Source: Dermanyssus gallinae
Taxonomy: Eukaryota; Arthropoda; Arachnida; Mesostigmata; Dermanyssidae
Length of the DNA stretch: 64,000 bases
Direction: 5' to 3'
NCBI GenBank assembly: GCA_003439945.1
Contig: QVRM01003916.1
Location: 1-64,000, forward strand
Shown here: positions 11,051 through 21,874 of the stretch, piece by piece
Numbering within the stretch: the first letter of the stretch is position 1
Layout of the letters: every line of letters starts with the position of its first letter
Made by a program: the position numbers and the translations under genes
The notes under the pieces: model-generated
The model's database searches: none
What the model saw: the letters and a program-made list of their open reading frames with translations, nothing else
Told to the model about the DNA's origin: nothing

Positions 11051-11088
11051 GAGTTCAAGTCCCCCGGTGAGCCGGGAGACTTAAACTC
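11051..11088. repeat. 17-bp hairpin with 4-nt loop
   Basis: GAGTTCAAGTCCCCCGG (11051-11067), loop TGAG, then CCGGGAGACTTAAACTC (11072-11088); 15 of 17 positions pair. The left arm contains AGTTCAAGTCC, close to a Pol III B box, so this may be a palindromic tRNA-like remnant. A (CT)n tract follows at 11109-11140. Confidence 0.75.
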
Positions 11089-11107
11089 TCTTTTTCTGTT
11101 CGAAGAA

Positions 11108-11142
<35 letters not shown>

Positions 11143-12130
11143 AATCGTGTTACAGAGCTTTGCTTGTCTTGCTAATCTGCCGAGACCTTTAAGGCAGCTT
11201 AAGGCATGACATTCACACACCCATATCGACAGCTGTTTAGCGTGCACTGCACGTCCACGGTTCCTATATCGGCTACATGCACCAATCCTCAGTGCGGTAG
11301 CCATGCGAAGCGAAACGTGACAATTCGGCACACGGCGCCTAGCTGCAAACGACGACGACGACGACGACGACGACGAAACACTAGTCACGCCCCACTAAAT
11401 GGAACGACTCTCCGCGTCGAAAACGCCTCTCATCTGGTTTCTGTTTCAGTGCCCGGCTTTCACTACTCGGTTTCCGGTTTACTGACGCTCCCTACTTGCA
11501 CCCAGGACGCGCGCAGGATTTCTGCTTCTGTTGTCATTGAACGTATGGCCCATACGATTACCGTTACTAGCGGCGCCTCATACTGAGAGACAGTTGCCGG
11601 CGTCCACGATTTATCCTCCCCCGCGATACACGCACGTCTCCGCTGCGCAGGCAAAAGTGCCCGGCAAACACAGGTCGCGTGTCCCTGTTCTATGGTAGGG
11701 CACAGCTATGAGTAATAGATGCGCGTAGACACTGTTCATCTATACGACGAGATCATCAAACGTAGGTAGTTGTATGTACCTCGTCACTGTCTGTGGTGAC
11801 GGTGCATCGCGATTTCGGCTGCTACTGACCCTACTGTTGAGGATGAACAACCACCGGGGTGCGTTTCAATGTTGTCCTTATTGCTCCTATGCTTGCTCCT
11901 GAAAGCTGGTCGGTAGGATGTTGCCTTTCGATCTGCTGCTGCTTCAAGTGTGGACAGTCGTGTCGGACACGGACGATCCGTCCGACTGGCATTCGTCGCG
12001 TTTCACTCGAATGAATGTAAAAGCTAGTTAGCATAAAAGTTCACCGTGATGATAATAATAATAATAATGACGATGATGAAGGGTGGAACGCAGGCGTTGG
12101 CTGACATGCATGACATCGGACGTCAGCACC
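11089..12130. other. Unique DNA with short CT, CGA and ATA/GAT repeats
   Basis: It holds (CT)n (11109-11140), (CGA)n (about 11349-11376) and ATA/GAT triplets (about 12048-12080). A 126-codon plus-strand frame (11206-11586) crosses the CGA run and has no other coding support. Confidence 0.45.
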
Positions 12131-12195
12131 GTCTATCCTAGTGATAGACCGGATAGGCCCTGTCCGTGCGGTGATACCGGTGGTAACGGTATCAC
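12131..12195. repeat. Cluster of short perfect hairpins
   Basis: GTCTATC-CTAGT-GATAGAC (12131-12149) and GTGATACCG-GTGGTAA-CGGTATCAC (12171-12195) are perfect stems. A weaker CGGA/TCCG stem lies between them. Confidence 0.7.
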
Positions 12196-12444
12196 AGCCG
12201 CGCATACACAACCACAATGCCAGTGATATTGGTTGAACTAGTGGTGATGGTGGTCACTGCAGTCACAACAATAACAACTATTAGAACAACAACAACAACG
12301 TTAACGCACTATAACTTCGTACAACAATAGCTTTAACCCGTCTCCATAGCACATCTTTCCTCTACTGGCACGAGATCTGTCAGCGGCGGAATTACGAGGC
12401 TAATTCAGGACCCGGCAAATCGAATGTGGAAGCAGTGACGGAGG
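12196..12444. other. Unique stretch with a short CAA run
   Basis: ACAACA triplets occur at 12283-12299. No gene or element is visible otherwise. Confidence 0.35.
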
Positions 12445-12650
12445 TTCAGCACGACGGCGTAGTGGAAATGTCCTGCGACCCTGGTGTTGTGAGTCGTAGG
12501 CTCGATTCAAACAACACGAATAATGGGGTAGATGCCAAAAACTTGTTTCCTGTGTAACCCAGCAATTCAAACTAAATGTGTATGGGTAAAACGACTACTT
12601 TTAATAATAATAATAATAATAATAACAACAACAACAACAACAACAACGAT
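12445..12650 (+). mobile_element. tRNA-derived SINE (SINE-D) with (TAA)n/(CAA)n tail
   Basis: An A-box match, CGGCGTAGTGG (about 12454-12464), is followed 35 nt later by a B-box-like GGCTCGATTCA (12499-12509). About 90 bp of unique body follows, then (TAA)n at 12601-12625 running into (CAA)n to 12647. This order of Pol III promoter, body and simple-sequence tail is that of a SINE. One copy only was seen. Confidence 0.45.
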
Positions 12651-13246
12651 TATACTCAATATAAGTGAAATTAATGTGATAATGCAAATAGATTTAATAA
12701 TCGTCCAATATCGACAATGATAATAAAGTCGATGCTGGCCCTTTAAACAAGTATAGTTTGTATGTGACTATATAAAGGCTAGATAGAGAATACATTGAGG
12801 TCAAGATAAGTCTAAAATACACATGTACTCAGTGTCATGTACGAGTACAAACTGTTTCCTCTATTGGCAGTCATCCGGCAGTCGGCACTAATAGTCGTGA
12901 TCCGTGTCCTGCAAACACTGCTGCTGCTGCTGCTGCCGCCGCCGCCGCTACCACCGATGAACTGGTGCATGGTGCGGCGTTGAAGCAGATCGAATGAGGA
13001 CAACGAAAAGTCTATTGTGCCGTTTTACATTCAGGCCGTCGTTGATGGTGATGCTGTCACGCTGTCTGTTGAGCCTATCTTCTTCTTCTTCTTCTTATTC
13101 TACCATCTGTCCAACAACATCTGACGTAGAACGCTGACCCGGTGCTCCTCATTGCTGGTCCTGACTCCACCCCTGGCCTAGGCGTCGATCTAGCCTAGGC
13201 CCCACTCTGCCTGCCACAATTACCGCTACTTGTACCACTACCATTA

Positions 13247-13280
<34 letters not shown>

Positions 13281-13368
13281 CAGGACAGCTAGACGGCGTG
13301 ACGCGGTGCGCGCGTCCAGGGCCCCACCTGCACGATTGCGTGCCCTACCTCCAGGCCACGGCACGGGT
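12651..13368. other. Unique DNA with CTG, TTC and TAC repeats
   Basis: Short arrays of CTG/CCG (12918-12950), TTC (13079-13096) and a longer TAC/CTA run (13236-13281), with unique DNA between. No gene is supported. Confidence 0.5.
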
Positions 13369-13389
13369 CACGTGACCACGTGACACGTG
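13369..13389. promoter_or_regulatory. Three canonical E-boxes in 21 bp
   Basis: CACGTG occurs at 13369-13374, 13377-13382 and 13384-13389, starts 8 and 7 bp apart. CACGTG is the site for Myc/Max, USF, MITF and Clock/Cycle-type bHLH factors. The cluster sits between a CpG-rich stretch and a GAT-rich array. No adjacent gene is identified, so a regulatory role is inference. Confidence 0.4.
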
Positions 13390-13535
13390 ACGGTGATGAT
13401 AATGATGATGCTGATGATGATGATAACGATAATGATGGCGATGATAATGGTGACGCTGGTTGCGAGCATAATCATTACCATGATAATGACGACGACGATG
13501 ATGATGATGATGATAATGATGTTGGTGACGGCCAT
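13390..13535. repeat. GAT/GAC-rich array
   Basis: Imperfect GATGAT, AATGAT and GACGAC triplets over about 140 bp. Confidence 0.8.
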
Positions 13536-13714
13536 CTAACACAACTGCCCTAACACATAACGGCAATGGACTTTAGCCAACAGCAATAATATTAATATTA
13601 GCAGCAACAACAGCAACAACAACAACAACATATTCAACTTTTTGGCCTGACCATCAGCCAAGACTTAACGTCCACGGCACTGCTTCTCACATTTTGTTTC
13701 ATAGACGTACCCCC
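13536..13714. other. Unique DNA with a short CAA run
   Basis: AACAACAGC triplets occur at 13602-13629. Nothing else is supported. Confidence 0.35.
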
Positions 13715-14035
13715 ATGTTGCGGCGTGGTCTAGGGAACTAGTGGGCTAGTCATGGTTTTCATCTACCGGGGTGTCGCCGGTTCGATCCCTGTTGTTGGTC
13801 GAATTTTCTTTGAGCGATGCTCATTGAGAATAGATGATAAACCAAACCGCTGAGAGTCAGCGGCCATGCTGCCACAAGGACTGTTGGGGAGGCTCTAGAT
13901 ATCTTAACATGTCGGCCCTAGCTAGACGGCCCTCGGTGCATTGAAGATATACCTCAGGTTAAGTGCCGAGCTCGTAGGGGCGAAAGGTAGTCTAGAATTA
14001 AAAACAACCCCTTCAAAAATGGTGTTTTTAATTCT
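13715..14035 (+). mobile_element. SINE-A copy 1 (tRNA-derived, about 305 bp)
   Basis: The head contains A box TGGTCTAGGGA (13726-13736) and a perfect B box GGTTCGATCCC (13779-13789), 42 nt apart. The body (13790-14000) matches base for base over long stretches the reverse complement of 50183-50495, including the TTGAGCGATGCTCATTGAGA and GGTGCATTGAAGATATAC motifs. It carries a GGCCCTAGCTAGAC-like stretch of about 11-14 bp that is absent from the other copy. The 3' end, AATTAAAAACAACC, is shared by both copies. Two interspersed copies with Pol III boxes establish a SINE family. Confidence 0.85.
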
Positions 14036-14039
14036 AACG

Positions 14040-14150
14040 TAACCTCAATAATACAATGTTGCAAAACAGTGGGTGTTCGAACCCCCGCACCCTACCCGTG
14101 TCTCCTGCGTCGCGAGCGCAGGGAAATGCACTACGCCACCGGGCTCGACA
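14040..14150 (-). mobile_element. SINE-C copy 1 (tRNA-derived)
   Basis: On the minus strand, A box TGGCGTAGTGC (14128-14138) and a GGGGTTCGAAC B box (about 14073-14085) form a tRNA-like head preceded by GAGCCCGG. The unit resembles 34768-34866 in both boxes and in the GGAGA...ACGGG/ACGAG spacer between them. It abuts the 3' end of SINE-A copy 1 in opposite orientation. Confidence 0.65.
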
Positions 14151-14164
14151 ACTAACAAGCGCAA

Positions 14165-14340
14165 AGAAACACAACAACAACACAACAAAAAAGCACAACA
14201 AAAACAACAAAAACAACAAACAAAACAAAAAACAACAACAACAACAACAGAAACAACAACACAAACAACAACAACAACACAACAACAACAACAACAACAA
14301 AAACAACAGCAGCAGGTTAAGCAAAAAACAACAACACAGC
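14165..14340. repeat. CAA/AAC array
   Basis: Imperfect ACA/AAC triplets with A-rich interruptions over about 170 bp. A GTT-rich stretch follows at about 14355-14400, so this is a short inverted triplet pair. Confidence 0.9.
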
Positions 14341-14860
14341 ATACACAACAACAATGTATGGTTGTTGTTTGTGTTGCTGCCGTTGTTGTTGTTTGTGGTT
14401 GGTGGGTACTGCTCGAACGACCCAAACCAGTCGACCACTAGCCGCTCGAGTTAAAACACTTCCACTGGACAGGTCGTCGGCTCCCTCGGTGGGAGCTATG
14501 GCCGTGGCCTACACCGACGACGACGACGAAAAACAACGCTACGAAGTAGAGATAATCTGGCGTGGAGCTAAACCAACGAATGCCAAACGATGAAACACCG
14601 TTTTGTTCATTTGTTTTGTTGTTGTGTATGTTAATGTCTGTCTGTCTGTCTGAATGTTCGTGTGTTTGTGTGTGCCAGTTCCAACGTATGTATGTGTATC
14701 TTGTGCTGCTGCTGCTGCGACTTGTCGTTGTCTATCACCAGACAACTACGACGTCTTGAAGTTTACACTGCGACAGCATGTTGGCAGTAGAGTTCGGTGG
14801 AGCGTGCCGTCAGTTTGTTGTTCAGCACTGCTTCTTCGGATCTTCGATGACTCTAGATTC
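14341..14860. other. Unique DNA between triplet arrays
   Basis: Short (TGTC)n at 14634-14652 and GACGAC at 14516-14528. Frames are open but register-dependent, so no gene is called. Confidence 0.35.
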
Positions 14861-15459
14861 TTTCGATAGTCGTTGTTGTTGTTGTTGTTGCTACTGTTGT
14901 TTTTGTTGTTGTTGCTATTTGCTACTGTTGTTGTTGTTGTCGTCGTTGCTGTTGCTGTTGCTATTTGCTACTGTTGTTGTTGTTGTTGTCGTCGTCGTTG
15001 CTGTTGTTGTTATGGGTGTTGTTGTTGTTCCTGCTGTTGTTGTTATTGGTGTTGTTCTGCTGCTGCTGTGCTGCTAGAACTGCCATTGGAGTAATGTCGT
15101 CACTGTTGTTGGCACCGTTGTGGCAGTTATGCATGCTGTTACTGCAGTTTCTCACGTCTCACGTCACGTTACCGTTGTTCTTGTCCGCTGCTGTAGCTGC
15201 GAAGATTGTGTTGTTGTTGTACTGTTGTTGTTGTGGTTACTGTAGTTGACGCTTCGTGTTCTTCTTTGCGTGTTGCGCCATTGTTCCTGTTGCAGCCTTC
15301 CTCAATAGATATTCGGCCATGATTCCAGAAAAGGGGCCATATTCTCTGTTCCGGTGTTGTTGTTGTTGTAGCTGTGGTTGTTGTTGTTGTCGTATATGTT
15401 GTGTTGTGGGTGTTGTTGTTGTTGCTGCTACTGTTGTGGGGGTTGTTGTTGTTGGGCTC

Positions 15460-15498
<39 letters not shown>

Positions 15499-15520
15499 CG
15501 TCGTCGTCGTCGTCTTAATG
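14861..15520. repeat. TTG/GTT-rich arrays
   Basis: Two dense blocks (14870-15075 and 15352-15517) flank less repetitive DNA. The second ends with GTT units changing to GTC units (about 15499-15515). Confidence 0.85.
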
Positions 15521-16100
15521 CTGGTCGCGTCCTGCTCGACTGCGCGCGCCCCGCGAGGCGTTTGACAGCCGCCATTCAAGCAGAACTCTTCTGTTCTAAG
15601 CATATGCACATATGCATATACGCTCGCTAACTGGCTAGGCATATAAGCAGCAACAGCAACAGCAGACAACAAATAAACGAACAAACGGCCAGGCAATTGA
15701 CAAATAGACTGACAGACGGACAGGTGGACAGATCGACAGACATAAACGGTCGAGAGAGCGGGCGGCCGGGCGGCCGGGCGGCGGGTGATCCGCAACCCGG
15801 GCGGCACCTGTCACTGTTAACCTCCTGTCTTGGCCGCGTGCCGCGTCTTATGAGATCCTAGACAATCGCCGACATCTGCTGTGCATGAATGAGAGTGCAC
15901 TCACTTGGCGTCCGTGTCCTACTAACGGTTGTTGTCGGTAGTAGTAGTAGTATTAGTAGTAGCAAAAGTAGTCGTGCCCGGTGACGTGGTGGCATGCGTA
16001 GTAATAGAAAAACCGCTTCGTTTTCTAGTGATAAATAACAAGCACCAAACGTTAAGAACAGCAGCAACAATAACCAATATAATATGAAACAAAAACGATG
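15521..16100. other. Unique DNA, no supported gene
   Basis: A GGGCGGCCGGGCGGC-type tandem lies near 15759-15785 and a TAG/AGT run near 15939-15963. The 212-codon minus-strand frame spanning 15169-15807 is mostly poly-Thr/Asn from the TTG block and is not accepted as a gene. Confidence 0.4.
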
Positions 16101-16580
16101 ACTCCTTCAACAACAACAACAACCACGACGACGACACTACTAGCAAATAGAGTCTATTAAAAAACGCTAACTCTAAAACCCGCAAAAACAATACCAGCAA
16201 CAACACAAGCAATTATAATATATAGAAAAACAACGGCCTCAACATCAACAACAACGGCCACAACAACAACAACAACAACAACGGCGACGCAAAGTACAAC
16301 ACCTCCACATTGCTCGGGTACGTGTACACACATGTGTGTGTGTACGTGGGGTATATGCGCAGATGTGCGAGAGATCGCCGAGATTCATAGACGTGGCTCG
16401 CTCTGGCGCTACACGAGCGGCGAATGGGGACAAAGTAATCGCCCACATCGACACACAAACGGTCCCTCCACCACCAGCGACGTGACCTCCGTTCGGAATG
16501 AAGTGACCACCAGCGCCGCCGCCACCACCATCATCACCACTACTATCATCATCATTACCACCATCGCCAGCGTCATCAGT
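16101..16580. repeat. CAA and ATC/ACC triplet runs
   Basis: CAACAACAAC blocks at 16108-16125 and 16244-16283 are followed by ACC/ATC triplets at 16517-16566, with unique DNA between. Confidence 0.75.
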
Positions 16581-17215
16581 AACCACGACAGCATTAGCGG
16601 TACCGCCGATACAATCGCTGCCACCGTCGTCGTCGCCGTCGTTCCATCTCAGCGCCAATATCTCGCCGGTGTCGTAACTAACTGACCACCCCCCCCCCCC
16701 CTATGCAAGAGGCATGGATGCGTGAGAGCGGGGGTGCGTCGTGTATGCATGCATGTCGTCTCTTCCTTCCCCCAGGAGAGGCTAGCGATCTCTTGCTGGC
16801 TAGCTATCATTTTGGTTTTACGCGCGTTTTTTTTCTTCATTTTTCCTCGAGTTTCTCCCTTTTTTTACTCAAGCTCTTTGGTCTTTCTCTACCCATATCC
16901 ACCATTCGTTTCCCTCCACCCCTCTTTCTCGTTCTTCTTTTTTCTCTGTGTCTTTTCCCCTTCTCTTTCTCTCTGTGTTTCGCTGGCTGGCTGGCCGGCT
17001 GGCATTCTCATTCGATCGGATGGGATCGATGTGACCCCAGCACTCATCTGCTCCCACATCGAGCTTTGCGTCTAGAAATGGTGGCGGTCGATGGGGGTCG
17101 TCGTCGTCGCCATTGGCCGCGTCATGGCGATATAGCGTTCGATACCCACCATACTGTGTCGGCGGCGGCGGCGGTAGAGCAGAAGAAAACGCTTCTCGAT
17201 CCTCGACGCGTAACA
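16581..17215 (+). other. CpG- and pyrimidine-rich stretch; weak coding possibility
   Basis: A long cytosine run at about 16687-16701 precedes an ATG at 16703 that opens a 278-codon frame to 17539. The frame passes through CT-rich and CAC/CAT-rich DNA and is Leu/Phe/Ser- then Pro/Ser/His-rich. An ATG with good start context (GAAATGG) lies in frame at about 17076. Low-complexity base composition explains the openness, so I give little weight to a protein here. Confidence 0.15.
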
Positions 17216-17560
17216 GCACCACCATCATCACCACCACCACCACCAACAACATCCTCATCATCACCCCCAACACCATCATCACCCCAACGCCATCATCACC
17301 CTCAACGCCACCATCATCACCCCAACACCACCATCATCACCCCAACGCGATCACCACCGGCACCGGCAAGTGTGCTTGCGTGGCGCGGCCCGTTACCGGG
17401 GGTTCTTTCTCTCGTCGGCTTTCTCCTCTCGCTGCGCGCTCTCTTCTTTTCTTTTTCCACTTCTGCTTCGCCCTATTCGATTCCTGCTCGTTTCTTTTCT
17501 GCTGGTTCGTTTTCTGCATTTTCATCATCATCATCATGATCTGCATTTGCTTCCTTGCCG

Positions 17561-17601
<41 letters not shown>

Positions 17602-17812
17602 GCTGCTTTTGTTGTTGTTGTTATTGTTGTTGTTGTTGTTGTTGTTGCTGTTGTCGTTATCGTCGCCGCCGTAATAGTTGTAGTAGTAGTAGTAATGGCA
17701 GTGATCGTCGGCTTCTTCTGGACTCGGCCACCAGCTACTGCGGTGGCGCGCTCGCTTATCGAGCTGATCAATACCGCTGCTACCAATGCTGTTACCCCCC
17801 CCCCCCCCGCTC
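17216..17812. repeat. CAC/CAT array, TTG array and poly-C
   Basis: ACC/ATC triplets (17216-17350), a strong GTT array (17560-17700) ending in TAG/AGT triplets, and a cytosine run near 17795-17808. Confidence 0.85.
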
Positions 17813-17994
17813 GCGAGACTAGAGATGGAACAACGGCTGGCCGCTCGTCTTGGACGTGAACGTGGTGGTTACGGGGTCGGTCGGCATTGACTTCATCCTT
17901 CGTTCGTTCCCTCGTGCTGCATTCAACGATGTCAATCGGTGGCGGCGGCAATGGCGGCTGTTTACTCTCCCACGACATCGATGATGGGGGTTGC

Positions 17995-18020
17995 GGTTGC
18001 TGTAGTAGTTGTTGTTGTAG

Positions 18021-18102
<82 letters not shown>

Positions 18103-18104
18103 AG

Positions 18105-18138
<34 letters not shown>

Positions 18139-18145
18139 CCCTGAT
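17995..18145. repeat. Nearly pure (GTT)n
   Basis: Near-perfect TTG repeats over about 135 bp with only two TAG interruptions. Confidence 0.95.
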
Positions 18146-18334
18146 GCCAAGTTCAAGAGCACAGTCAGCAACAGAGGCTGTTGCTTCTGCTACCCCCAGC
18201 GCCGCCGTCGCCCGTGAACTGCGGTATGATCGTCATTATTATTATTCTTGTTATTACTTGCTCGTACTGCTGTTACGACCATTACTGGCCAACAACCAGC
18301 TTGCAGAATTTTTCTCCCTCCCTTCCCCAGGTAC

Positions 18335-18337
<3 letters not shown>

Positions 18338-18394
<57 letters not shown>

Positions 18395-18600
18395 TTATAT
18401 ATATATATATATATATCACTTCCCTTTTCTCTCTTCCTTTTCGCCTCCACCCGCACTCCGCCCGTATTATCGCTTGCAGGCAGAACAGTAAACGTGCCCG
18501 CTTCCTCCGTCTGTCCCCCCTATGCAAACACACACCTCACCACCGCCACCACCACCACCACCACCACCACCACCACCACTGCAACCCCACCACCAATACC
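18338..18600. repeat. (CT)n-(TA)n compound repeat and (CAC)n
   Basis: CTCTCT (18338-18353) passes directly into TATA (18354-18416). A CAC/ACC array lies at 18539-18583. Confidence 0.9.
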
Positions 18601-19080
18601 ACCCCACCACCCCCTTCCTTCGTTCCTTGCCTCCATTCAGTGCCGCGTGCAGCACAGTACTATCGGCGCGTATATCAATGTCGACGATTTTGGTGGTGAC
18701 GACGCTCTCACGTCCCGCTGGCGCGTTGCGTATAAGTACTTCGTTCACTGACCGAATGGCTGACTGAGTGTACATAGAGCGTGCAGCGTGTCGACAGAGA
18801 CTAATAATGCATGAGAGGCGTATCGCCGGCTCTCCGTGTGCTGGCGATCAGCGGCCGCAGGCTTGCGTCCGCCCGCCGATCCGGCCGCCTCGCTCGACCT
18901 GTATGGCGCATGGCTTTACGTAGACGTGTACTACATACACTCACAAACTCAACCACAGGGTTGATGAGCAGAACCTCCTAATCGGAGACAAGAGATCTGC
19001 GGCTTTCTTAAGGCATGCATTTTTTCTCTAAACGAGACAGGATAATATTTCCAGGGCTTATGTTTTCACGAAACAATTGT
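18601..19080. other. Unique stretch, nothing supported
   Basis: GC-moderate unique DNA with no ORF, SINE or RNA gene visible. Confidence 0.35.
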
Positions 19081-19152
19081 CACTCCACTTATATTATTAA
19101 TAAAAGTAATATATATATATATATATACACTCCACTTATATTCTAAATAAAA

Positions 19153-19190
<38 letters not shown>
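19081..19190. repeat. Two-copy satellite unit linked by (TA)n
   Basis: CACTCCACTTATATT with AATAAAAGT occurs at 19081-19109 and 19127-19155, each followed by (TA)n. The design matches the three-copy array at 28811-29068, but the unit sequence differs. Confidence 0.85.
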
Positions 19191-19191
<1 letters not shown>

Positions 19192-19714
19192 GTTTTTTAA
19201 ACGTAAATATGTATGCACGTATGTACGTGCGTTTGCGCATCTCGCGGTTGCGGCCATCACCATCATCATTGTAATGCGGCAGCTACTGGCAGCAGGATAA
19301 CGTAAGCGACCTGGCAGCTTCCTGCTGACATTTGTCGTGACGTGACCGCCAAGTGACCTCAACATCTCAACTCCAATGGCAAACCGATGGCCACGAACCA
19401 ACCGAACGCCGAACCGCCGTTTCGCATCATCGTCACCATCACCACCACGACCATCATTATCATCATGACGACGACATTTTACCTTATAATGGCTACGATT
19501 TGCATTTTTGCAGGTCGCTGTTATCACCTTCTTCTTCTTCTTCTTCGTAGTAGTAGTAGTAATCAGCATCATGAATATGATGATAATTATGATTATTTGT
19601 TGTTGCCATATTAGTCAGCTTAATTAGTATAGAGCCATCATTCTCGTCTAAAACACCATCAATAAACATAATTAATTTTACCACCGTTGGCGCATCACTA
19701 CAACCACTACATAT
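19191..19714. other. Unique DNA with short triplet runs
   Basis: CAC/ATC triplets (19431-19465) and TTC/TAG runs (19530-19562). No gene is supported. Confidence 0.4.
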
Positions 19715-20105
<391 letters not shown>

Positions 20106-20570
20106 AGCTGTCAAGATCATTAACCTCATCAACACTGTCTACAACGACGCCAACCACAATAGAAGCAGCAGAAAGAACAACAACGACACGGCTACCCTTT
20201 ACACGTTCATCGATAGTGCTCTACCGCCTGCCACGATCGCTACCGGCAACGCCAGCACCCCGGTCGCAGCCCGTCGACATCAATACGACAATCAAGCTAC
20301 TACTACCAGCGTCTCACCACCACTAATACCTTTCTAATGATGACCACTAAACTACTAAATAGCACCGTAATTACCATCAGCGTCATTATTGTCATTAACC
20401 TAACCGTTATCATCATCGTCGTCATCGTCGTCGTCATCTATAACATCATCTGTACGGTATGCAATAACACTATGTCATGATCAACCAGAGCAAAAACGCC
20501 AAACGTCATGGGTCTGTCTTTCTTTGATTTCTGGCACAAGAAAAACAATAAAAAGTATAGTAAGAATGGA
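20106..20570. other. Unique DNA, no supported gene
   Basis: AAC/ATC-biased DNA with a short ATC/GTC run at 20409-20437. Open frames continue from the CAA array but show nothing recognisable. Confidence 0.35.
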
Positions 20571-20765
20571 GCTCTTGTTGTTGTTGTTGTTCTGTCGTTA
20601 TTGTTACTTCTGCTTGCTATTGCTGCTGCTGCTGTGTCTGCTGTTGTAGTTGTTGCTGCTGCTGCTGTTGTTGCTATTGTTGCTGCTGTTGTTGCTATTG
20701 TTGCTGCTGTTGTTGCTATTGTTGCTGTTGTTATTGTTGTCGTCGTTGTCGTCGGCATCGGCATC
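20571..20765. repeat. TTG/CTG array
   Basis: GTT/GCT triplets. A block close to TTGCTATTGTTGCTGCTG recurs three times at about 20669-20720. Confidence 0.9.
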
Positions 20766-20882
20766 GTTGGGGGTGATCTGCAGCTGTATCTTGGTCGCAC
20801 CGCACACGAGTGCAGCACATTTTTAGCCCAGCCTGGCGAGTGGTGCGGCGTGGGGCGGGTCGGTGGCCATTCAATAGACGAT

Positions 20883-20910
20883 GGATCTGTGCCCGATCTG
20901 GCATAGATCC
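20883..20910. repeat. Hairpin, 11-bp arms
   Basis: GGATCTGTGCC, loop CGATCT, GGCATAGATCC, with one mismatch. Confidence 0.7.
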
Positions 20911-21214
20911 ACCATTCGCTCGTTCGGACAACAACAAGCCCAACACGCGACATTACGACAACACCACGCCGACGTCGTCAATACGAGACTGGGAAGTCGG
21001 CGACTAGCCAGAGTTGTAGGCAAGAGACCACCACCAACAATAAAATGTTCGAAAATCACTTTTGATAGTCTTGCCGAGCTGATAGAGCAAGCAAGCGACC
21101 GTAGAAACATGCATCCGACCCTCGGGGTCGAACGGTTCCACTTCCGCGACGTAATTGCTGCAAGATGGCGCACCGGCTACCGTGCTGAATGGCAGGAGGA
21201 AGGAGAGGGGTTGG

Positions 21215-21455
21215 ATGGTAATGAACAATCTATTTTTATTGAGACATCTGCGCTCCCCGGTTTTTTTGTTTTGTTTTTAGTTCCGATCATCACCGATTAT
21301 AATCCACTCCGGCGTTCACCTTGTCTAAATTGGAACCACCATGAAAACGAATTCAAGTATGGCCCGCCGGTACATCGGCCGGCCAACTCTTGAGCTCACG
21401 ACCTCCCAAATGCGAGGCAATAAATGGCTTTGCCTCTAAGCCACCTTGCTCGGCT
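21215..21455 (-). mobile_element. SINE-B copy 1 (degenerate tRNA-derived)
   Basis: It aligns along its length with copy 2 at 21875-22090: the TTTTTATTGAGACATCTG block, CATCTGYGCTCCCC, TTCACCTTGTCYAAAT and ACGACCTCCCAAATGC. Its B-box equivalent (GAGCTCAAGAG on the minus strand) is mutated, so this copy is older or less intact. The head lies at the high-coordinate end. Confidence 0.75.
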
Positions 21456-21874
21456 TTTTTCTGAGATCAACTGCATTGTCAGCTGCGATGCTGTGCTAAG
21501 CTGAGCTGAGATGAAGGCCAGTGCATTTAGTAAAGGCACGTCCACCCGCACTTCTTCGAATTTGTCTCGTGAGGGCACATACATGGGTGCACACACCCAC
21601 ATACAAATATAGCCACGGAGAGTTTGCGGTCTTAGTCACCAGACGAACTCATCTGAGGATCATGTATCATCATTAAGAAGATGTATCATTGCAAAACTGT
21701 ACATGGGCATTAGCCTTACAGAAAAAAAAACAAATGAAGTTATGGCACATGCTAATAATATAACGCACTTATAAAAAAAAAGATCAAACTAGGCAAGAAA
21801 AAAAAAGAAAATGGCTTCTACTGAAACCACTACGGTGACAGTTCCTGCTACTGTTCGAAAAAATGAGGGGGGAG
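21456..21874. other. Unique spacer between the two SINE-B copies
   Basis: AT-rich sequence with several A-runs (for example 21722-21730). No gene is visible. Confidence 0.4.

Noticed and set aside
15169..15807. 212-residue Thr/Asn-rich protein on the minus strand
   Set aside because: The core comes from a TTG array and the flanks show no start or splice support.
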